Origin: Stieleria bergensis
GTDB lineage: Bacteria > Planctomycetota > Planctomycetia > Pirellulales > Pirellulaceae
Direction: 5' to 3'
Assembly: GCA_007745635.1 (NCBI GenBank)
Contig: CP036272.1
Location: 5,354,816 to 5,418,815, forward strand
Length of the DNA: 64,000 bases
A model generated the notes under the pieces. The model did no database searches and was not told the DNA's origin. It saw only the letters and a program-made list of their open reading frames with translations. Made by a program: the position numbers and the translations under genes. Positions 1-10,855 of the stretch are shown in pieces (the stretch's first letter is position 1; each line of letters starts with the position of its first letter).

Positions 1-1
1 A

Positions 2-1291
<1,290 letters not shown>

Positions 1292-1306
1292 CATCTAACA
1301 CAGCCG

Positions 1307-1322
1307 CTCCCGCAAGCGGGAG
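1307..1322. repeat. Short hairpin after the IS110 transposase
   Basis: CTCCCGC and GCGGGAG form a perfect 7-bp stem with an AA loop, 15 nt after the transposase stop. No T-run follows, so it is either a weak terminator or part of the element's right end. Confidence 0.4.
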
Positions 1323-1353
1323 GATGTTGCTGAAAGACCTGCCGTCTGCTTCT

Positions 1354-3414
1354 TCACCGCAGGCGAATGTTTCGCAGTTCCAATTCAGGCTGTGCCGCAC
1401 CTGGAACCGAGAACCCAACCTTGCCGCTGCCTTTGACTTCTGGCGCAGCAAGATCGTAAAGGACCTGATGGTTCAACCAAACCTGACAACGGTCTCCAAA
1501 GACTCGAACCCGACAGTGATTCCAGCCTTGTTCACGGAGTTGTACTAGACGGCCTGCTTGATTGCTCGCCGTCGGATGCAGCGACACACTGGGTCCATTG
1601 ACTTGATTGCCGTCTAATTTGGCATGGTAAGAAAGCAAGAGCGGTTGCCTGGCACTGGATTGAAATTCAAAGGCCAATTCGAAGTCTTGCAGCGTCTGTG
1701 CAGTGGACAGATAGAACGACTGATGCCCACGAAAACTCAGCAGGCCAGCTAGCTCATTCGCGCCCCCTTTCTTGGCGCCCCAAACCCAATCACTCAACTG
1801 ATCCAGCGACTGCCAACGATCTCCGTCTCGAAGTTCAATTAGTTGCTCCCGCAATTCAGCTTTGACCGCAACATACCCAGGGTCGCTCGCCAAATTCTTG
1901 GACTCATACGGATCGCTGCCAAAGTCATACAGTTCCTCTTGTCCGGTGCTGGTCAGCGAATAGCGAAACTGCTTGCTGCGAACAGAGAAGTGCGGGTACA
2001 ACGTGCCGCCAAACTTGGTGTGCTGGCTGTGATCCTTCCCAGGAAGAGCCGTGATGGCGACCGATGGACCGTCCCATTTTCCCTGTGGTTCTTTCAACAG
2101 TGGCACAAGGCTGTGGCCATCAAGAGGATAACCATTGCCACTCTTGTTCGGCTCGGTTGGTAGCTGACAGATTTGATTGAAGGTTGGATAGACATCGATC
2201 AATGAAACGGGCTGATCGCACTTAACGCCTTGTGGCATCCCGTTCAATCCAGCCACGATCAATGGAATCTTCGTGGCGCCGTCCCACAGCGTCTGCTTGT
2301 AGAGATTTTCCTTTTCGCCCATGTGAAAGCCATGATCACTGGTGAGGAACACGACGGTATTGTCGCGGTACGGGCTTCGATCTAAAGCGTCCAGAACCTC
2401 TCCGACTTGATCATCGATGAACGCAACACAGGCCATGTAGGCTTGCAGCCATTGCTTGTACAGATCGGGATGCTCTGGATGCTTATGCAGCATTTGATAG
2501 CGGCGAAAACCATACAGCGACTGATCACCCAGCGTTGGTGCAGTGTCCGCCAGATCGTTCTCCAAAGCGGCTGGCAACTTGATTTCATCGATCGGAAAAC
2601 GATCAAAATACTTCTGCGGCGCGTATAACGGTGTATGGGTTCGCACCAAACCGGTAAAGAGCGCAAAGGGGCGTTCGTGTTTCTCCGCCAACACATTGGC
2701 ACTCCAACGAACCACCATTTCATCCGGCATCAGGTCACGATCATCATCACTCTGATACCGCCAAGGCTTGCCACTGAGAGTCCAGCCTTTGTAGCCCGGA
2801 ACGCCGTTCGCTTCGTCTTTGGGATAGTGCGGAATCTGTGACAGGGGTCCAAAAGTATGTTCCCACTTGTAATCCATGTACGGATCAACGTCATAGAGGA
2901 ATAGCTGATCGGGATGGGGAATGTAGCCGCGTTTGTTTTCAGGGCGCCCATCCCAAGGCCAAGGGCCGATATTGCCACGCGGTCCTTGCCGCTTATAAAC
3001 CTGATCGTCCTGATTGCCGTGATAGATCTTTCCAGTCCCAAACACGTCGTAGCCACCGTCGCGCAGATGCCGCGTCAGTGAAACGCTGGACCGCAACACC
3101 TCATTTTGACGCCAGTTCTCAAACCAGTACAAACTGCTGGTCTGCGGATAAAGTCCAAACAACATGCTAGACCGCGAAGGAGCACAGATGGGATCATTGC
3201 AGTGAGCATTCGTAAACGTCACCCCACGAGCCGCCAGACGATCAAAGTTTGGCGTCGGCACCAATGGTTTGCCATCAGGTTGAAGAGGCAAATCATTCAG
3301 ATCATCAACGATGATGAACAACACATTGGGACGAGCTTGCTGAGCTTTCGCCGAGTGCCCTTGGGCAACCATCATCAAACCCACCAGGAACAAGATGAAC
3401 GTCGCAGATCGCAT
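1354..3414 (-). CDS. Secreted sulfatase, iduronate-2-sulfatase-like
   Basis: Type I sulfatases hydrolyse sulfate esters using a formylglycine made from a Cys or Ser. The nucleophile motif CAPSR is present, preceded by the metal-binding NVLFIIVDDLND near the mature N-terminus. Further family motifs are GTGKIYHG, SDHGFHMGEKE and LTSDHG. The last 110 residues or so (from GLLSFRGHQSF) resemble a concanavalin-like or DUF1080-type beta-sandwich. The chosen ATG gives 686 residues and a clean signal peptide (MRSATFILFLVGLMMVAQG, cleaved near AKAQ); an ATG at 3429 is also possible. The protein is probably periplasmic and the substrate may be a sulfated polysaccharide, which is inference. The IS110 element lies just beyond its stop codon, but the C-terminus looks complete. 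Confidence 0.9.
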   Translation of the reverse strand: MRSATFILFLVGLMMVAQGHSAKAQQARPNVLFIIVDDLNDLPLQPDGKPLVPTPNFDRLAARGVTFTNAHCNDPICAPSRSSMLFGLYPQTSSLYWFENWRQNEVLRSSVSLTRHLRDGGYDVFGTGKIYHGNQDDQVYKRQGPRGNIGPWPWDGRPENKRGYIPHPDQLFLYDVDPYMDYKWEHTFGPLSQIPHYPKDEANGVPGYKGWTLSGKPWRYQSDDDRDLMPDEMVVRWSANVLAEKHERPFALFTGLVRTHTPLYAPQKYFDRFPIDEIKLPAALENDLADTAPTLGDQSLYGFRRYQMLHKHPEHPDLYKQWLQAYMACVAFIDDQVGEVLDALDRSPYRDNTVVFLTSDHGFHMGEKENLYKQTLWDGATKIPLIVAGLNGMPQGVKCDQPVSLIDVYPTFNQICQLPTEPNKSGNGYPLDGHSLVPLLKEPQGKWDGPSVAITALPGKDHSQHTKFGGTLYPHFSVRSKQFRYSLTSTGQEELYDFGSDPYESKNLASDPGYVAVKAELREQLIELRDGDRWQSLDQLSDWVWGAKKGGANELAGLLSFRGHQSFYLSTAQTLQDFELAFEFQSSARQPLLLSYHAKLDGNQVNGPSVSLHPTASNQAGRLVQLREQGWNHCRVRVFGDRCQVWLNHQVLYDLAAPEVKGSGKVGFSVPGAAQPELELRNIRLR

Positions 3415-3786
3415 GCCAAAGTAAGTCATAGAACAGAGACCAAAGGGAATCGAGAAACAAGCCAAAAGGCGTTGCAGAGCAGCAGGGCAGTCAGGCCATT
3501 TTGATCACCGCTGCCCCCAGATTCCAGGTGAACGCGCGTGGCCGCTGGCTGGATTGGTCAAAAACAGCTCTTGTGACGGCGATCCACTGCCAAACAACCT
3601 CTGACAACACAGGTGGACAGAGCAGGCCATTCTGCAGGCTGATGGTCTGCGTTCATTTGACAGATCGAAAGCGAGATTCCCGTTCACAACAGACTTGCCG
3701 ATTTGCTAGGCTTTTAAAAATCACTCTCCACGCACGTGGCCGTTGTGAAACAAGGCAGTTTCACAGGCTTGAAAGGAATCACACGG
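3415..3786. other. Divergent intergenic region
   Basis: This 372-bp gap separates the divergent sulfatase and DUF6268-like genes and must hold both promoters. No confident -35/-10 pair, operator or RNA structure was recognised. Overlapping open frames here have no recognisable product. Confidence 0.4.
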
Positions 3787-4929
3787 ATGTTGCTTCGAAT
3801 AGGCAAACCGCCTGTCGCACCGCTGCAGCTTGCACTCATCGGCTGGGTGGTCAGCCATTGCCTGGCAACACTGGTGAGCGCCCAGGAATTACCGCCACAG
3901 CAAGCTTCAACACAACAAGCTTCAACTGCGCATTCATTCAGCGCCGCTCCGCCAAGCTCAGGGTTTACCGCCAGGCCGGACCAGCCGCCGAGTTGGGATC
4001 CCTACCAGACGCCCGACGGACCAGCGGCTGTGTTTGATTCCGCTGCGAGCAATGCCGTTGATCCTTATGCTTGCGACACGCCCGTCACGCGAGACACTGT
4101 TCTTGACCGGAGCACCTCGCTTTCCAAAGCCCAGATTCGCAAACTGATGATGCCTCGGCTTAGCTTTGCAGCCGACTGGTACGGCGAAGCAGACGATGTC
4201 TCGCTCACTCGCTACGCGACGCGCGTCACCATGCCCACGTATCCGTTCTTTGGCCCGCCACCGCCAATGATCAATGTTGGTTTCTCCTACACGGACCTGA
4301 ACGCACCGGCGGCCTTAGACTTGCCAACAGATCTCTACGAAACCTCGCTGACGGCATCATGGATTCGGAAATGGAACCAGCGTTGGTCTTTTCGCTTTTC
4401 TGCCGGAACGGCGTTTGCCACCGACAGTCACAACGAAAGCGGCGACAGCTGGCAGTTTCGTGGCAGTGCGTTTGCGATGTATCAACCGAACGAGCGCTGG
4501 AACTGGACCTTCGGTGCTCTGGCTTTGGGGCGCAACGACATCCCAGTGCTCCCTGCAGTCGGACTGATCTATCAGCCCGGCCCTGATTGCCGGCTGGACC
4601 TGATTTTTCCCCGCCCGCGTTTAGCGTACCGATTGGTGCAAAACGGTGACAGAGAACAATGGGCGTACATCGGCACTGGCTTTAGCGGCGGAACCTGGGG
4701 CTACAGACAACAAAACGGCACCGATGACCAAATCACGTATCGCGATTGGCTGGCGGTCGTCGGGTGGGAATCAACACCGCGACTGGCCCCTGGAATACCG
4801 TTTGCATTCGGACGCCGAGTGAACTTCGAAGTGGGCTATGCCTTTGGTCGACGATTCGAGTTTGAACGTGGGCGAGCGGACATCGACCTGCCCGGGGCAG
4901 CAACGCTACGCGGCTCGGTCAGGTTCTAG
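3787..4929 (+). CDS. DUF6268-like outer-membrane beta-barrel protein
   Basis: The 380-residue protein has an N-terminal signal sequence (MLLRIGKPP... to LVSAQE), a Gln/Thr/Pro-rich spacer and a long domain of alternating amphipathic strands. Motifs include YETSLTASWIRKWNQRWSF, GALALGRNDIPVLPAVGLIY and LGLIFPRPR-like segments (here LDLIFPRPRLAYRL). It ends in a terminal Phe (LRGSVRF), typical of outer-membrane barrels. The pattern matches planctomycete proteins annotated DUF6268, whose function is unknown. ATG 3787 with AAAGGA upstream is preferred over the GTG at 3736. It is followed by a bidirectional terminator. A transport or structural role is possible but not shown. Confidence 0.7.
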   Translation: MLLRIGKPPVAPLQLALIGWVVSHCLATLVSAQELPPQQASTQQASTAHSFSAAPPSSGFTARPDQPPSWDPYQTPDGPAAVFDSAASNAVDPYACDTPVTRDTVLDRSTSLSKAQIRKLMMPRLSFAADWYGEADDVSLTRYATRVTMPTYPFFGPPPPMINVGFSYTDLNAPAALDLPTDLYETSLTASWIRKWNQRWSFRFSAGTAFATDSHNESGDSWQFRGSAFAMYQPNERWNWTFGALALGRNDIPVLPAVGLIYQPGPDCRLDLIFPRPRLAYRLVQNGDREQWAYIGTGFSGGTWGYRQQNGTDDQITYRDWLAVVGWESTPRLAPGIPFAFGRRVNFEVGYAFGRRFEFERGRADIDLPGAATLRGSVRF

Positions 4930-4935
4930 CGCATC

Positions 4936-4969
4936 AAAAAAAACCGAGGTCGAAACCCCGGCTCTTTTT
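4936..4969. terminator. Bidirectional intrinsic terminator
   Basis: A 7-bp stem with one mismatch (4944-4950 with 4955-4961, loop CGAA) is flanked by eight A on the left and a T-rich tail on the right. It sits between the convergent DUF6268-like and FKBP genes and can stop both. Confidence 0.7.
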
Positions 4970-5030
4970 GCTTCATCGATTCTGCCGTGCTGCCTGGCTT
5001 GACCACTCAGGCAGCAACATAAACGCAAGC

Positions 5031-5753
5031 TTACTGAGGCGTTTCAGCGTTGACGTCTAGCAATTCAACCTCGAAGACCAAGACTTCGTGAGGGCCAATG
5101 CGTGGTGGGCTTCCTTGAGGACCGTAAGCCAGGTCGGAAGGAATGTACAACATCCACTTGTCGCCCTTCTTCATTTCTTGCAAAGCCATTTGCCAGCCTT
5201 TGATGACTTGGCCGACAACAAATTGAGCGGGTTGCCCACGTTGCACGCTGCTGTCAAAGACATCGCCGTTGGTTAGCGTCCCGGTGTAGTGGACGGTCAC
5301 GCGATCGGTTTGCTTGGGCGAAGCGCCGTCGCCTGCTTTGATCACTTTGTACTGAAGGCCACCCTTAAGTTCCTTGACGCCTTCTTTCTTAGCGTTGGCT
5401 GCCAACCACTCTTCGCCCGCTGCTTTGGCTTTGGTGACGGCTTCCTCTTGACGTTTTTGGAACAGACCGCGAAGGCCTTCTTCGATCGCTGCCATTTCTT
5501 CTTGGCTGAACTTTGGCTTGTCGCCAGCCAATCCGGCCTTAAACCCGGCAACCAAACCATCGACATCTAAGTCGCCAGCCTGAATGTTGCTGGAGTTGAA
5601 GTTGCCGCCAATGTTGAAGCCGATCAGATAAGACATGTCAGCTGCGGTCGCAGGCTTAGCGTCTTGCGCAGGTGGAGCGGCTGCAGGATCTTGTGCGTTG
5701 GTTGATACAGTCATGAATGTGATTGCCGAAAGGGCCAGCAGGCAACGAAACAT
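5031..5753 (-). CDS. Secreted FKBP-type peptidyl-prolyl isomerase (FkpA/Mip-like)
   Basis: This enzyme catalyses cis-trans isomerisation of proline peptide bonds and probably helps envelope proteins fold. A signal peptide (MFRCLLALSAITFMTVSTNA) precedes an Ala/Pro spacer. Then comes the helical FKBP_N dimerisation domain (SYLIGFNIGGNF to about residue 135). The FKBP fold follows, with VTVHYTGTLTNGDVFDSS, GQVIKGWQMALQEMKKGDKW, YIPSDLAYGP and VFEVELLDV. At 240 residues it matches the FkpA/Mip layout. ATG 5753 is chosen because the signal peptide starts there and AAGG lies upstream; the open frame extends to 5813. It is a single gene on the minus strand. Confidence 0.92.
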   Translation of the reverse strand: MFRCLLALSAITFMTVSTNAQDPAAAPPAQDAKPATAADMSYLIGFNIGGNFNSSNIQAGDLDVDGLVAGFKAGLAGDKPKFSQEEMAAIEEGLRGLFQKRQEEAVTKAKAAGEEWLAANAKKEGVKELKGGLQYKVIKAGDGASPKQTDRVTVHYTGTLTNGDVFDSSVQRGQPAQFVVGQVIKGWQMALQEMKKGDKWMLYIPSDLAYGPQGSPPRIGPHEVLVFEVELLDVNAETPQ

Positions 5754-6239
5754 CGTTGATACCTTGGGATAGTGGTGCGAGAAACATTCGTTGCGATTGT
5801 CTGCTGCTGACACAACGACGGAAGCGTTGACGAAACACCACGTTGGAATCGGTTCGGAACGTGACCGGAACCTCTCTCACGCTAAACTCGTCGGACCTTC
5901 CGAAAGGGGGGGTAAGGGTGCAGGTGATTTAAGCCGTGCAGCGGTGGTGACCTAAATCAATGGCAAAGTTATCACCAGTATGACCCAACCGGCAAGAGGG
6001 GGAAACCGTTGCTCAGAAGAATCTGGACGATCCCCGCTTGCCACCGGCAAATTCAAGGCAAAACCCTCGCTCCGACGCCCAGACCGCAAGCCAGGCGGTT
6101 GCTGAGGTCGATATCCTAGCTAGTGAACGACGCGACTGAACCCACCGGAACTGCCCAGTGTCTTGCTTGGTCCCCGAGCCTGACCAGTGGCCGCGAGTCG
6201 TCAAACCTGCCCAGCATCGTTAATAACCCGAGGCGAACC
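5754..6239. other. Divergent intergenic region
   Basis: About 490 bp between the FKBP gene and the LOG-family gene. It must carry both promoters, but no confident promoter, operator or RNA was seen. Confidence 0.35.
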
Positions 6240-7316
6240 ATGGACCCCGAACGGATTGACCCAACGCACTTGCCCCCCGAAGCGATCGGCGACTGTGAAA
6301 TGGAACGCCCCCATCCGGCCGACGAACCGATCGAGCCGCCGGCGCCCAAGCGAAACGCCAAGCACTTGCTGGATTCGATGCGAAACGCAATCGATCGCTT
6401 ACAGAAAGACCAAACCGCCAACGGCGATTTGAAAATCCTGGAACGCACCCTGCGCGAACTGCGCCATGCGTTCAAAGTCTTTCGCCCCTATCGCCGTCGC
6501 CGCAAAGTCACCGTGTTTGGATCGGCACGAACAAAACCCGATCACCCGGATTACCAGACAGCGGTGAAACTGGGCCGAGAAATGGCCGGCCATGGCTGGA
6601 TGGTGATCACGGGCGCCGGTGGTGGAATCATGGAAGCCGGGCATGTTGGCGCCGGACCCGATGCCTCGATGGGCCTGAACATCATGCTGCCCTTTGAGCA
6701 AAGCTCCAATCACATCATCGAAGGTGACCCCAAATTGGTCACCATGAAATACTTCTTCACACGCAAACTGATGTTCGTCAAAGAATGCAGTGCCGTGGTT
6801 TGCTGCCCGGGAGGTTTCGGAACACTCGACGAGGCCATGGAAACGCTGACCTTGATGCAAACCGGCAAGCAGGCGCTGCTGCCACTGGTCTTATTGGACA
6901 GCCCCGGAGACGACTACTGGGCGGACTTGGGCAGTTTCATCGACAAGCAATTGCTGAAGGGTGGCATGATCAGCCCCGAAGACACCTCGCTGTACATGAT
7001 CACCGATAGCGTCGAAGAGGCGATCGATGAGGTCCTGAACTTCTATCGTGTCTATCACAGCATGCGCTATGTGCGTGATCAACTGGTCATTCGATTGACG
7101 CGCCCGCTGAGTGCTAAAACAATGGAAACGATCCAAAGCCAATACGCGGACATTGTTGTCAAAGGTGGCTTCTGTCAGTGCCAAGCACTCCCGGAAGAAG
7201 CCAGCGAACCAGACCTGGCCGGACTGCCTCGTTTGACGTTCCAGTTTGACCGACGCAACCTGGGCAGGTTACGGCAACTGATCAACGAGATCAATTCCGA
7301 CGAGGAAACCGAGTGA
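6240..7316 (+). CDS. LOG-family protein (cytokinin riboside phosphoribohydrolase-like)
   Basis: Proteins of the TIGR00730/LOG family bind nucleotides in a Rossmann fold and many release ribose 5-phosphate from nucleoside monophosphates. The core runs from VTVFGSARTKPDHPDYQ through VITGAGGGIMEAGHVGAG to the signature PGGFGTLDEAMETLTLMQTG. The 358-residue protein has about 90 extra N-terminal residues, charged and Pro-rich then helical, and a C-terminal tail. It therefore resembles the longer bacterial class often labelled lysine decarboxylase, which is a misnomer. ATG 6240 has GAGG 8 nt upstream and is preferred over the upstream GTG. It appears monocistronic. The true substrate cannot be read from the sequence. 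Confidence 0.88.
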   Translation: MDPERIDPTHLPPEAIGDCEMERPHPADEPIEPPAPKRNAKHLLDSMRNAIDRLQKDQTANGDLKILERTLRELRHAFKVFRPYRRRRKVTVFGSARTKPDHPDYQTAVKLGREMAGHGWMVITGAGGGIMEAGHVGAGPDASMGLNIMLPFEQSSNHIIEGDPKLVTMKYFFTRKLMFVKECSAVVCCPGGFGTLDEAMETLTLMQTGKQALLPLVLLDSPGDDYWADLGSFIDKQLLKGGMISPEDTSLYMITDSVEEAIDEVLNFYRVYHSMRYVRDQLVIRLTRPLSAKTMETIQSQYADIVVKGGFCQCQALPEEASEPDLAGLPRLTFQFDRRNLGRLRQLINEINSDEETE

Positions 7317-7473
7317 GCGCCCGTTTTTGGCGGAGCCAGCAATCCCAGCAAGAACCGCGGCGCTGAACTCTGCCGCGTGCGGGAGGGTGTTGATGAAGGG
7401 GCGTGGCGAACGCCAAAACCGCAAGGTGCCGTGCTTGCACGCGCCAAAAAACCATGGCAACGCCAACGGCAAG

Positions 7474-7545
7474 CAGCCACAACGGAAACCCTCCCCAGCC
7501 GGCCATTGAGACAACCGATGCCACCGCCTTGCGAATCTGTCAAAC
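7474..7545. repeat. Dispersed repeat, copy B
   Basis: This is the partner of the repeat at 2-70, in the same orientation and at about 80-85 percent identity by eye. It lies in the gap between two convergent genes. Confidence 0.6.
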
Positions 7546-7625
7546 CACCAACAACACAATGCAGGAGGGTGTTTCAGTGGGCGACCCCTGCCTAGGCTAA
7601 AACGCTAATGGATCGGCGCATGAAG

Positions 7626-7657
7626 AAACCCGCTGCTGGCTTGGCAACAACGGGTTT
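7626..7657 (-). terminator. Hairpin downstream of infA
   Basis: AAACCCG and CGGGTTT form a 7-bp stem enclosing 18 nt, placed after the infA stop on the minus strand. The tail is only moderately T-rich (CTTC), so efficiency is uncertain. Confidence 0.45.
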
Positions 7658-7681
7658 GGGCGCATCGGACGATTGCTCGCC

Positions 7682-7903
7682 CTATCGTTCTCGATAGGTG
7701 ATTCGACCTCGGGTCAAATCATAGGGCGACAATTCCACGCGAACTTTGTCGCCAGGAACGATCCGGATAAAGTGCTTGCGCATCCGCCCTGCAACGTGAG
7801 CCATGACTTCGGAACCGGTCTCCAATTGGACACGGAATCGAGTATTGGCCAGTGCCTGAGTGACAGTGCCTTCGACTTCGAATGCTTCTTCTTTCTTTCC
7901 CAC
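7682..7903 (-). CDS. infA: Translation initiation factor IF-1
   Basis: IF-1 occupies the ribosomal A site during 30S initiation. The 73-residue protein is a single S1/OB fold with the hallmark segments [36 protein letters not shown] and [21 protein letters not shown]. It lies 18 nt downstream of rpsI on the same strand and is probably co-transcribed with rplM-rpsI. In many bacteria infA sits in the spc/alpha ribosomal cluster instead, so this position is notable. Identification is secure. Confidence 0.97.
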   Translation of the reverse strand: MGKKEEAFEVEGTVTQALANTRFRVQLETGSEVMAHVAGRMRKHFIRIVPGDKVRVELSPYDLTRGRITYRER

Positions 7904-7921
7904 GAAAATCCTTCCGGGTGC

Positions 7922-8335
7922 TTAACGTTTGCTGAACTGGACGCCACGACGGGCACCACGCAAACCTGGTTTCTTCCGTTCCTTCATTCGTGAGTCACGA
8001 GTCAGGAAGCCACCATCGCGTAGGACATCGTGCAACGCTTCGTCAAAGCTGATCAGTGCACGAGCCAAGCCCATGCGAACGGCGCCGCTTTGTCCGGTCA
8101 TTCCACCACCGCTGACGCGGACGATCAAATCGACCTTACCGTCCAACTCGGCGGACTTCAGCGTTTCAATGATCGCTGTTTGATCCTGAACGTTGACGAA
8201 GTATTCTTCCAGAGGCTTACGGTTGATAACGATCTTACCTTCACCACTGCGAACACGAACGCGTGCAACGCTGCTTTTGCGTCGACCGGTGCCTAGAGCG
8301 TCACCGTTGATCTTGTCTTTCTTGACCAGGGTCAT
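7922..8335 (-). CDS. rpsI: 30S ribosomal protein S9
   Basis: S9 binds the 3' domain of 16S rRNA, and its C-terminal tail reaches the P-site tRNA. The 137-residue protein carries GTGRRKSSVARVRV, GKIVINRKPLEEYF, the Gly-rich RVSGGGMTGQSGAVRMGLARAL and the basic tail ending in FSKR. These are diagnostic. It follows rplM after a 134-nt gap, the normal rplM-rpsI pairing, and is followed by infA. Confidence 0.98.
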   Translation of the reverse strand: MTLVKKDKINGDALGTGRRKSSVARVRVRSGEGKIVINRKPLEEYFVNVQDQTAIIETLKSAELDGKVDLIVRVSGGGMTGQSGAVRMGLARALISFDEALHDVLRDGGFLTRDSRMKERKKPGLRGARRGVQFSKR

Positions 8336-8469
8336 CAGTTCGAATGCTTCAATAATACAGGAAATGGATGTGTTGATGCCAGAACAGGCGACGACTGCCG
8401 TTGGAGAACGACTGGGGTCGCCAGTAAGATCCTGGACTTGCCGGTGCCAAGTGGAAGGGCTTCAGCCGC

Positions 8470-8922
8470 TCAGACCACTTTCTTTCCAGTGCGAACCATA
8501 GGCTGCGGGTTCTGAGCCGCATGCGGATGCTCTGCACCAGAGTAAATCTTTAACTTCTTAATCATCTGCCGCGCCAACTTGTTCTTGGGCAGCATGCGAC
8601 GCACGGCGTGGAAGATCAAGTCTTCTGGCTTGCGTTCTTGGCGATCCCCGTAGCTTTCCAGACGCAGTCCGGGATAGCCGGTGTACCAGGTGTAGTGACG
8701 ATCGCCCATCTTGTTGCCAGTCATGGCAACCTTCTCAGCATTGGTCACAATGACGAAATCGCCACAGTCAACGTGCGGAGTGTATTCGGGACGATGCTTG
8801 CCCATCAGAAGAACAGCGATGTCACTTGCCAAGCGGCCCAGAACTTCATCGCTTGCATCAACGATGTGCCAGCTCTTTTCGACTTGGCCGGCTTTGGCCA
8901 TGTAAGTTGGTTGCGCAGTCAC
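8470..8922 (-). CDS. rplM: 50S ribosomal protein L13
   Basis: L13 is an early-assembling protein of the large subunit. The 150-residue sequence shows the family pattern: [55 protein letters not shown] and [16 protein letters not shown]. It starts a cluster with rpsI and infA. The 460 bp upstream must hold the promoter. Confidence 0.98.
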   Translation of the reverse strand: MTAQPTYMAKAGQVEKSWHIVDASDEVLGRLASDIAVLLMGKHRPEYTPHVDCGDFVIVTNAEKVAMTGNKMGDRHYTWYTGYPGLRLESYGDRQERKPEDLIFHAVRRMLPKNKLARQMIKKLKIYSGAEHPHAAQNPQPMVRTGKKVV

Positions 8923-9382
8923 GGGAATGTTTTACAGCTGTTGGGAATTGCGTTGGCACCCATCGAGAGCTCATGCTCGGAATCAACGTCATCGAACGCA
9001 ATGACGGGAGCCAGAAATCCAGTGTTTTGGTTGCTTCGACAGCACCGCAGGTTACCTGCGAGACAGGTTCCTACGCGACAATCACCGCGAGAGACCTCAG
9101 CAGGAATGTTGTGCTGTCGCCTAATTGCCCAAAAATGCGTAAAATTCACACCTGGGCGAGGAATCGGGAAGGGTATCGCCCCAGACCAGCCCCGGCAAGT
9201 CCTTTTGGGCGTTTCGCTTCCGAAAACGTGTTTCCACAGAGCAGCTTGGCCGCCAATCTTACCATTTCTGATTCGCCCTCAGGACCTGGCGCTGTGAACA
9301 ACCCGCATCGACGACGCAGCCAGTGAGCTGCCAGCCAAATGAGCTGCCAGCCAATCGCCCGCCTCGCCGGCAAACAATCCCT
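8923..9382. other. Intergenic region between rplM and photolyase
   Basis: This 460-bp stretch lies upstream of rplM and downstream of the photolyase gene, both on the minus strand. A 16-bp near-tandem duplication containing GAGCTGCCAGCCAA occurs around 9326-9357. No gene was recognised and the ribosomal promoter could not be placed. Confidence 0.4.
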
Positions 9383-10855
9383 TTAGCCCTCGAAACGACG
9401 CAGATAACGCTCCAGTTTCAACTTGCGACGTGCACTGTCGCTGGTCATGTAACGCAGACTGCCAAACACCGGTCGCTTGGGCCCCCAAGCACGATCGTAT
9501 CGTCCCAGGACCCATAAAATCCCACTGTACGAATTGGGATCTCGCCCGTCCAAGGCGTACTTATTGTTCAAATGCTCCATGAATTCAAAGGACTGCTCGG
9601 CGGATTCGGTCCACTGGTAAATCAGTTTGCCCCACAGCATCCGCAAGTAGTTGTGCATCCGCCCGGTTTGCCGCAATTGCCGCTGAGCAGCGTTCCAGAC
9701 CGGATCGTGCGTCCCGGCTTCTTCTAGCTCTGACAGACCATACAAGTAGGGGCGCCGATCACGGGCGGTTTCCTGAATGCTTTTTTTGGCCCAATCCGGC
9801 AGCGAACGCAGGTTGTCAAACCGATCGGGATGCCGCACGGCCATGTTGAATCCGAGCTCACGCCATGTCAGGACCTGATCGAGAAACCCTTCAACGGCCA
9901 GGGAAGTGCCCCAGAAGCCTTGATTCTTGCCGATCGCATCCCCCAGTTTCTCCGGCCGCCAGCTTTCGCTGGCCAAGACATCACGGACCAACTGATGAGC
10001 ACTGATGTGTCCAAAATGAAGGAACGGACTCATTTGCGAACTCCCATCGCAATCGGGCTGGTTGCGGTCCTGATCGTACCGGCCAAGCCCCTGCTCTAGA
10101 AATCCTGTCCAGCGCCGCTGTGCTGAGGCTGCTCCGCCTTCCAGCGTTTCAACGACCGCCACGGAGTGATCAATCGGCAAGTCATGCAGCCCACCGGGGC
10201 TCAGCAATCGCTTGAGATCGGCTCTCTCCCAGTGCTCTGTGACCGATGGTGGCAACTGACGCAACTTGGGAAGCGAGACCCCTTCCAGCGGATCCGCCTG
10301 CGGCATCTGGTCGAGCCACTGAATCACATTGCGATGCATGTGCCGGCGGTAACTGTGGGCGACAGTAAAGGTTCTTTCCGCCAATCGCATCGGAATCACG
10401 GTATTGCTGTCCACCAAACTCAACCGCACCGGCAATCGTTTTGCCACCGCGCGAACCATCGCTGGATAAAAGAAGTACGGTGCATCATCGCTGATCACCT
10501 CGCAAGCAGTTTCCGCGAAGGCAGCCAGCAAGCTATCGTCACCCGGCTTGGATTCAACATCGGATTCAACAAACGGGTAATAAGTCACCGCACGGCCTTC
10601 AAACGCCGCTGCATTGGCCCGCATGCCTTCGATCAAAAAACGGTGAAAGCGATCGCTGGCCCAGCGGTATCGCAAACGCAGGGGCTCAAGCACCACCAGA
10701 GGCTTTTTCAGCTGCTGAGCCCGCTCGACGGCATGCTGCAAAGCAAAGTTAAACCGGGGCCGTCTAGCAGCGACCATCCAGTACAAAACAAACCTCCCGT
10801 CGGAGTTGACCGGTTTCGAATTGACCGAATGAAGGCGTTCTGCGGCAATGCTCAT
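9383..10855 (-). CDS. phr: Class II CPD photolyase
   Basis: Photolyase repairs cyclobutane pyrimidine dimers in DNA using blue light and FAD. The 490-residue protein has an N-terminal antenna-type domain (VLYWMVAARRPRFNFALQHA, KPLVVLEPLRL). Its C-terminal FAD domain matches class II enzymes: SPFLHFGHISAHQLV, THDPVWNAAQRQL, GRMHNYLRMLWGKLIYQW, ALDGRDPNSYSGILWVLGRYD and RPVFGSLRYM. Class I enzymes differ in these motifs. ATG 10855 is preferred because the longer frame (to 10906) would start at TTG. It fits sunlit surface waters. It is monocistronic on the minus strand. Confidence 0.92.
   Translation of the reverse strand: MSIAAERLHSVNSKPVNSDGRFVLYWMVAARRPRFNFALQHAVERAQQLKKPLVVLEPLRLRYRWASDRFHRFLIEGMRANAAAFEGRAVTYYPFVESDVESKPGDDSLLAAFAETACEVISDDAPYFFYPAMVRAVAKRLPVRLSLVDSNTVIPMRLAERTFTVAHSYRRHMHRNVIQWLDQMPQADPLEGVSLPKLRQLPPSVTEHWERADLKRLLSPGGLHDLPIDHSVAVVETLEGGAASAQRRWTGFLEQGLGRYDQDRNQPDCDGSSQMSPFLHFGHISAHQLVRDVLASESWRPEKLGDAIGKNQGFWGTSLAVEGFLDQVLTWRELGFNMAVRHPDRFDNLRSLPDWAKKSIQETARDRRPYLYGLSELEEAGTHDPVWNAAQRQLRQTGRMHNYLRMLWGKLIYQWTESAEQSFEFMEHLNNKYALDGRDPNSYSGILWVLGRYDRAWGPKRPVFGSLRYMTSDSARRKLKLERYLRRFEG

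Larger units (their letters stand above)
7317..7681. other. Intergenic region with repeat and terminator
   Basis: The 365 bp between the convergent LOG and infA genes hold dispersed repeat copy B and the infA-side hairpin. They also contain two GGGAGGGTGTT-like blocks near 7380 and 7563. No gene is supported. Confidence 0.5.

Noticed and set aside
3501-4037. Plus-strand 178-codon frame
   Set aside because: It overlaps the DUF6268-like gene in another frame and its Arg/Thr-rich product has no family resemblance.
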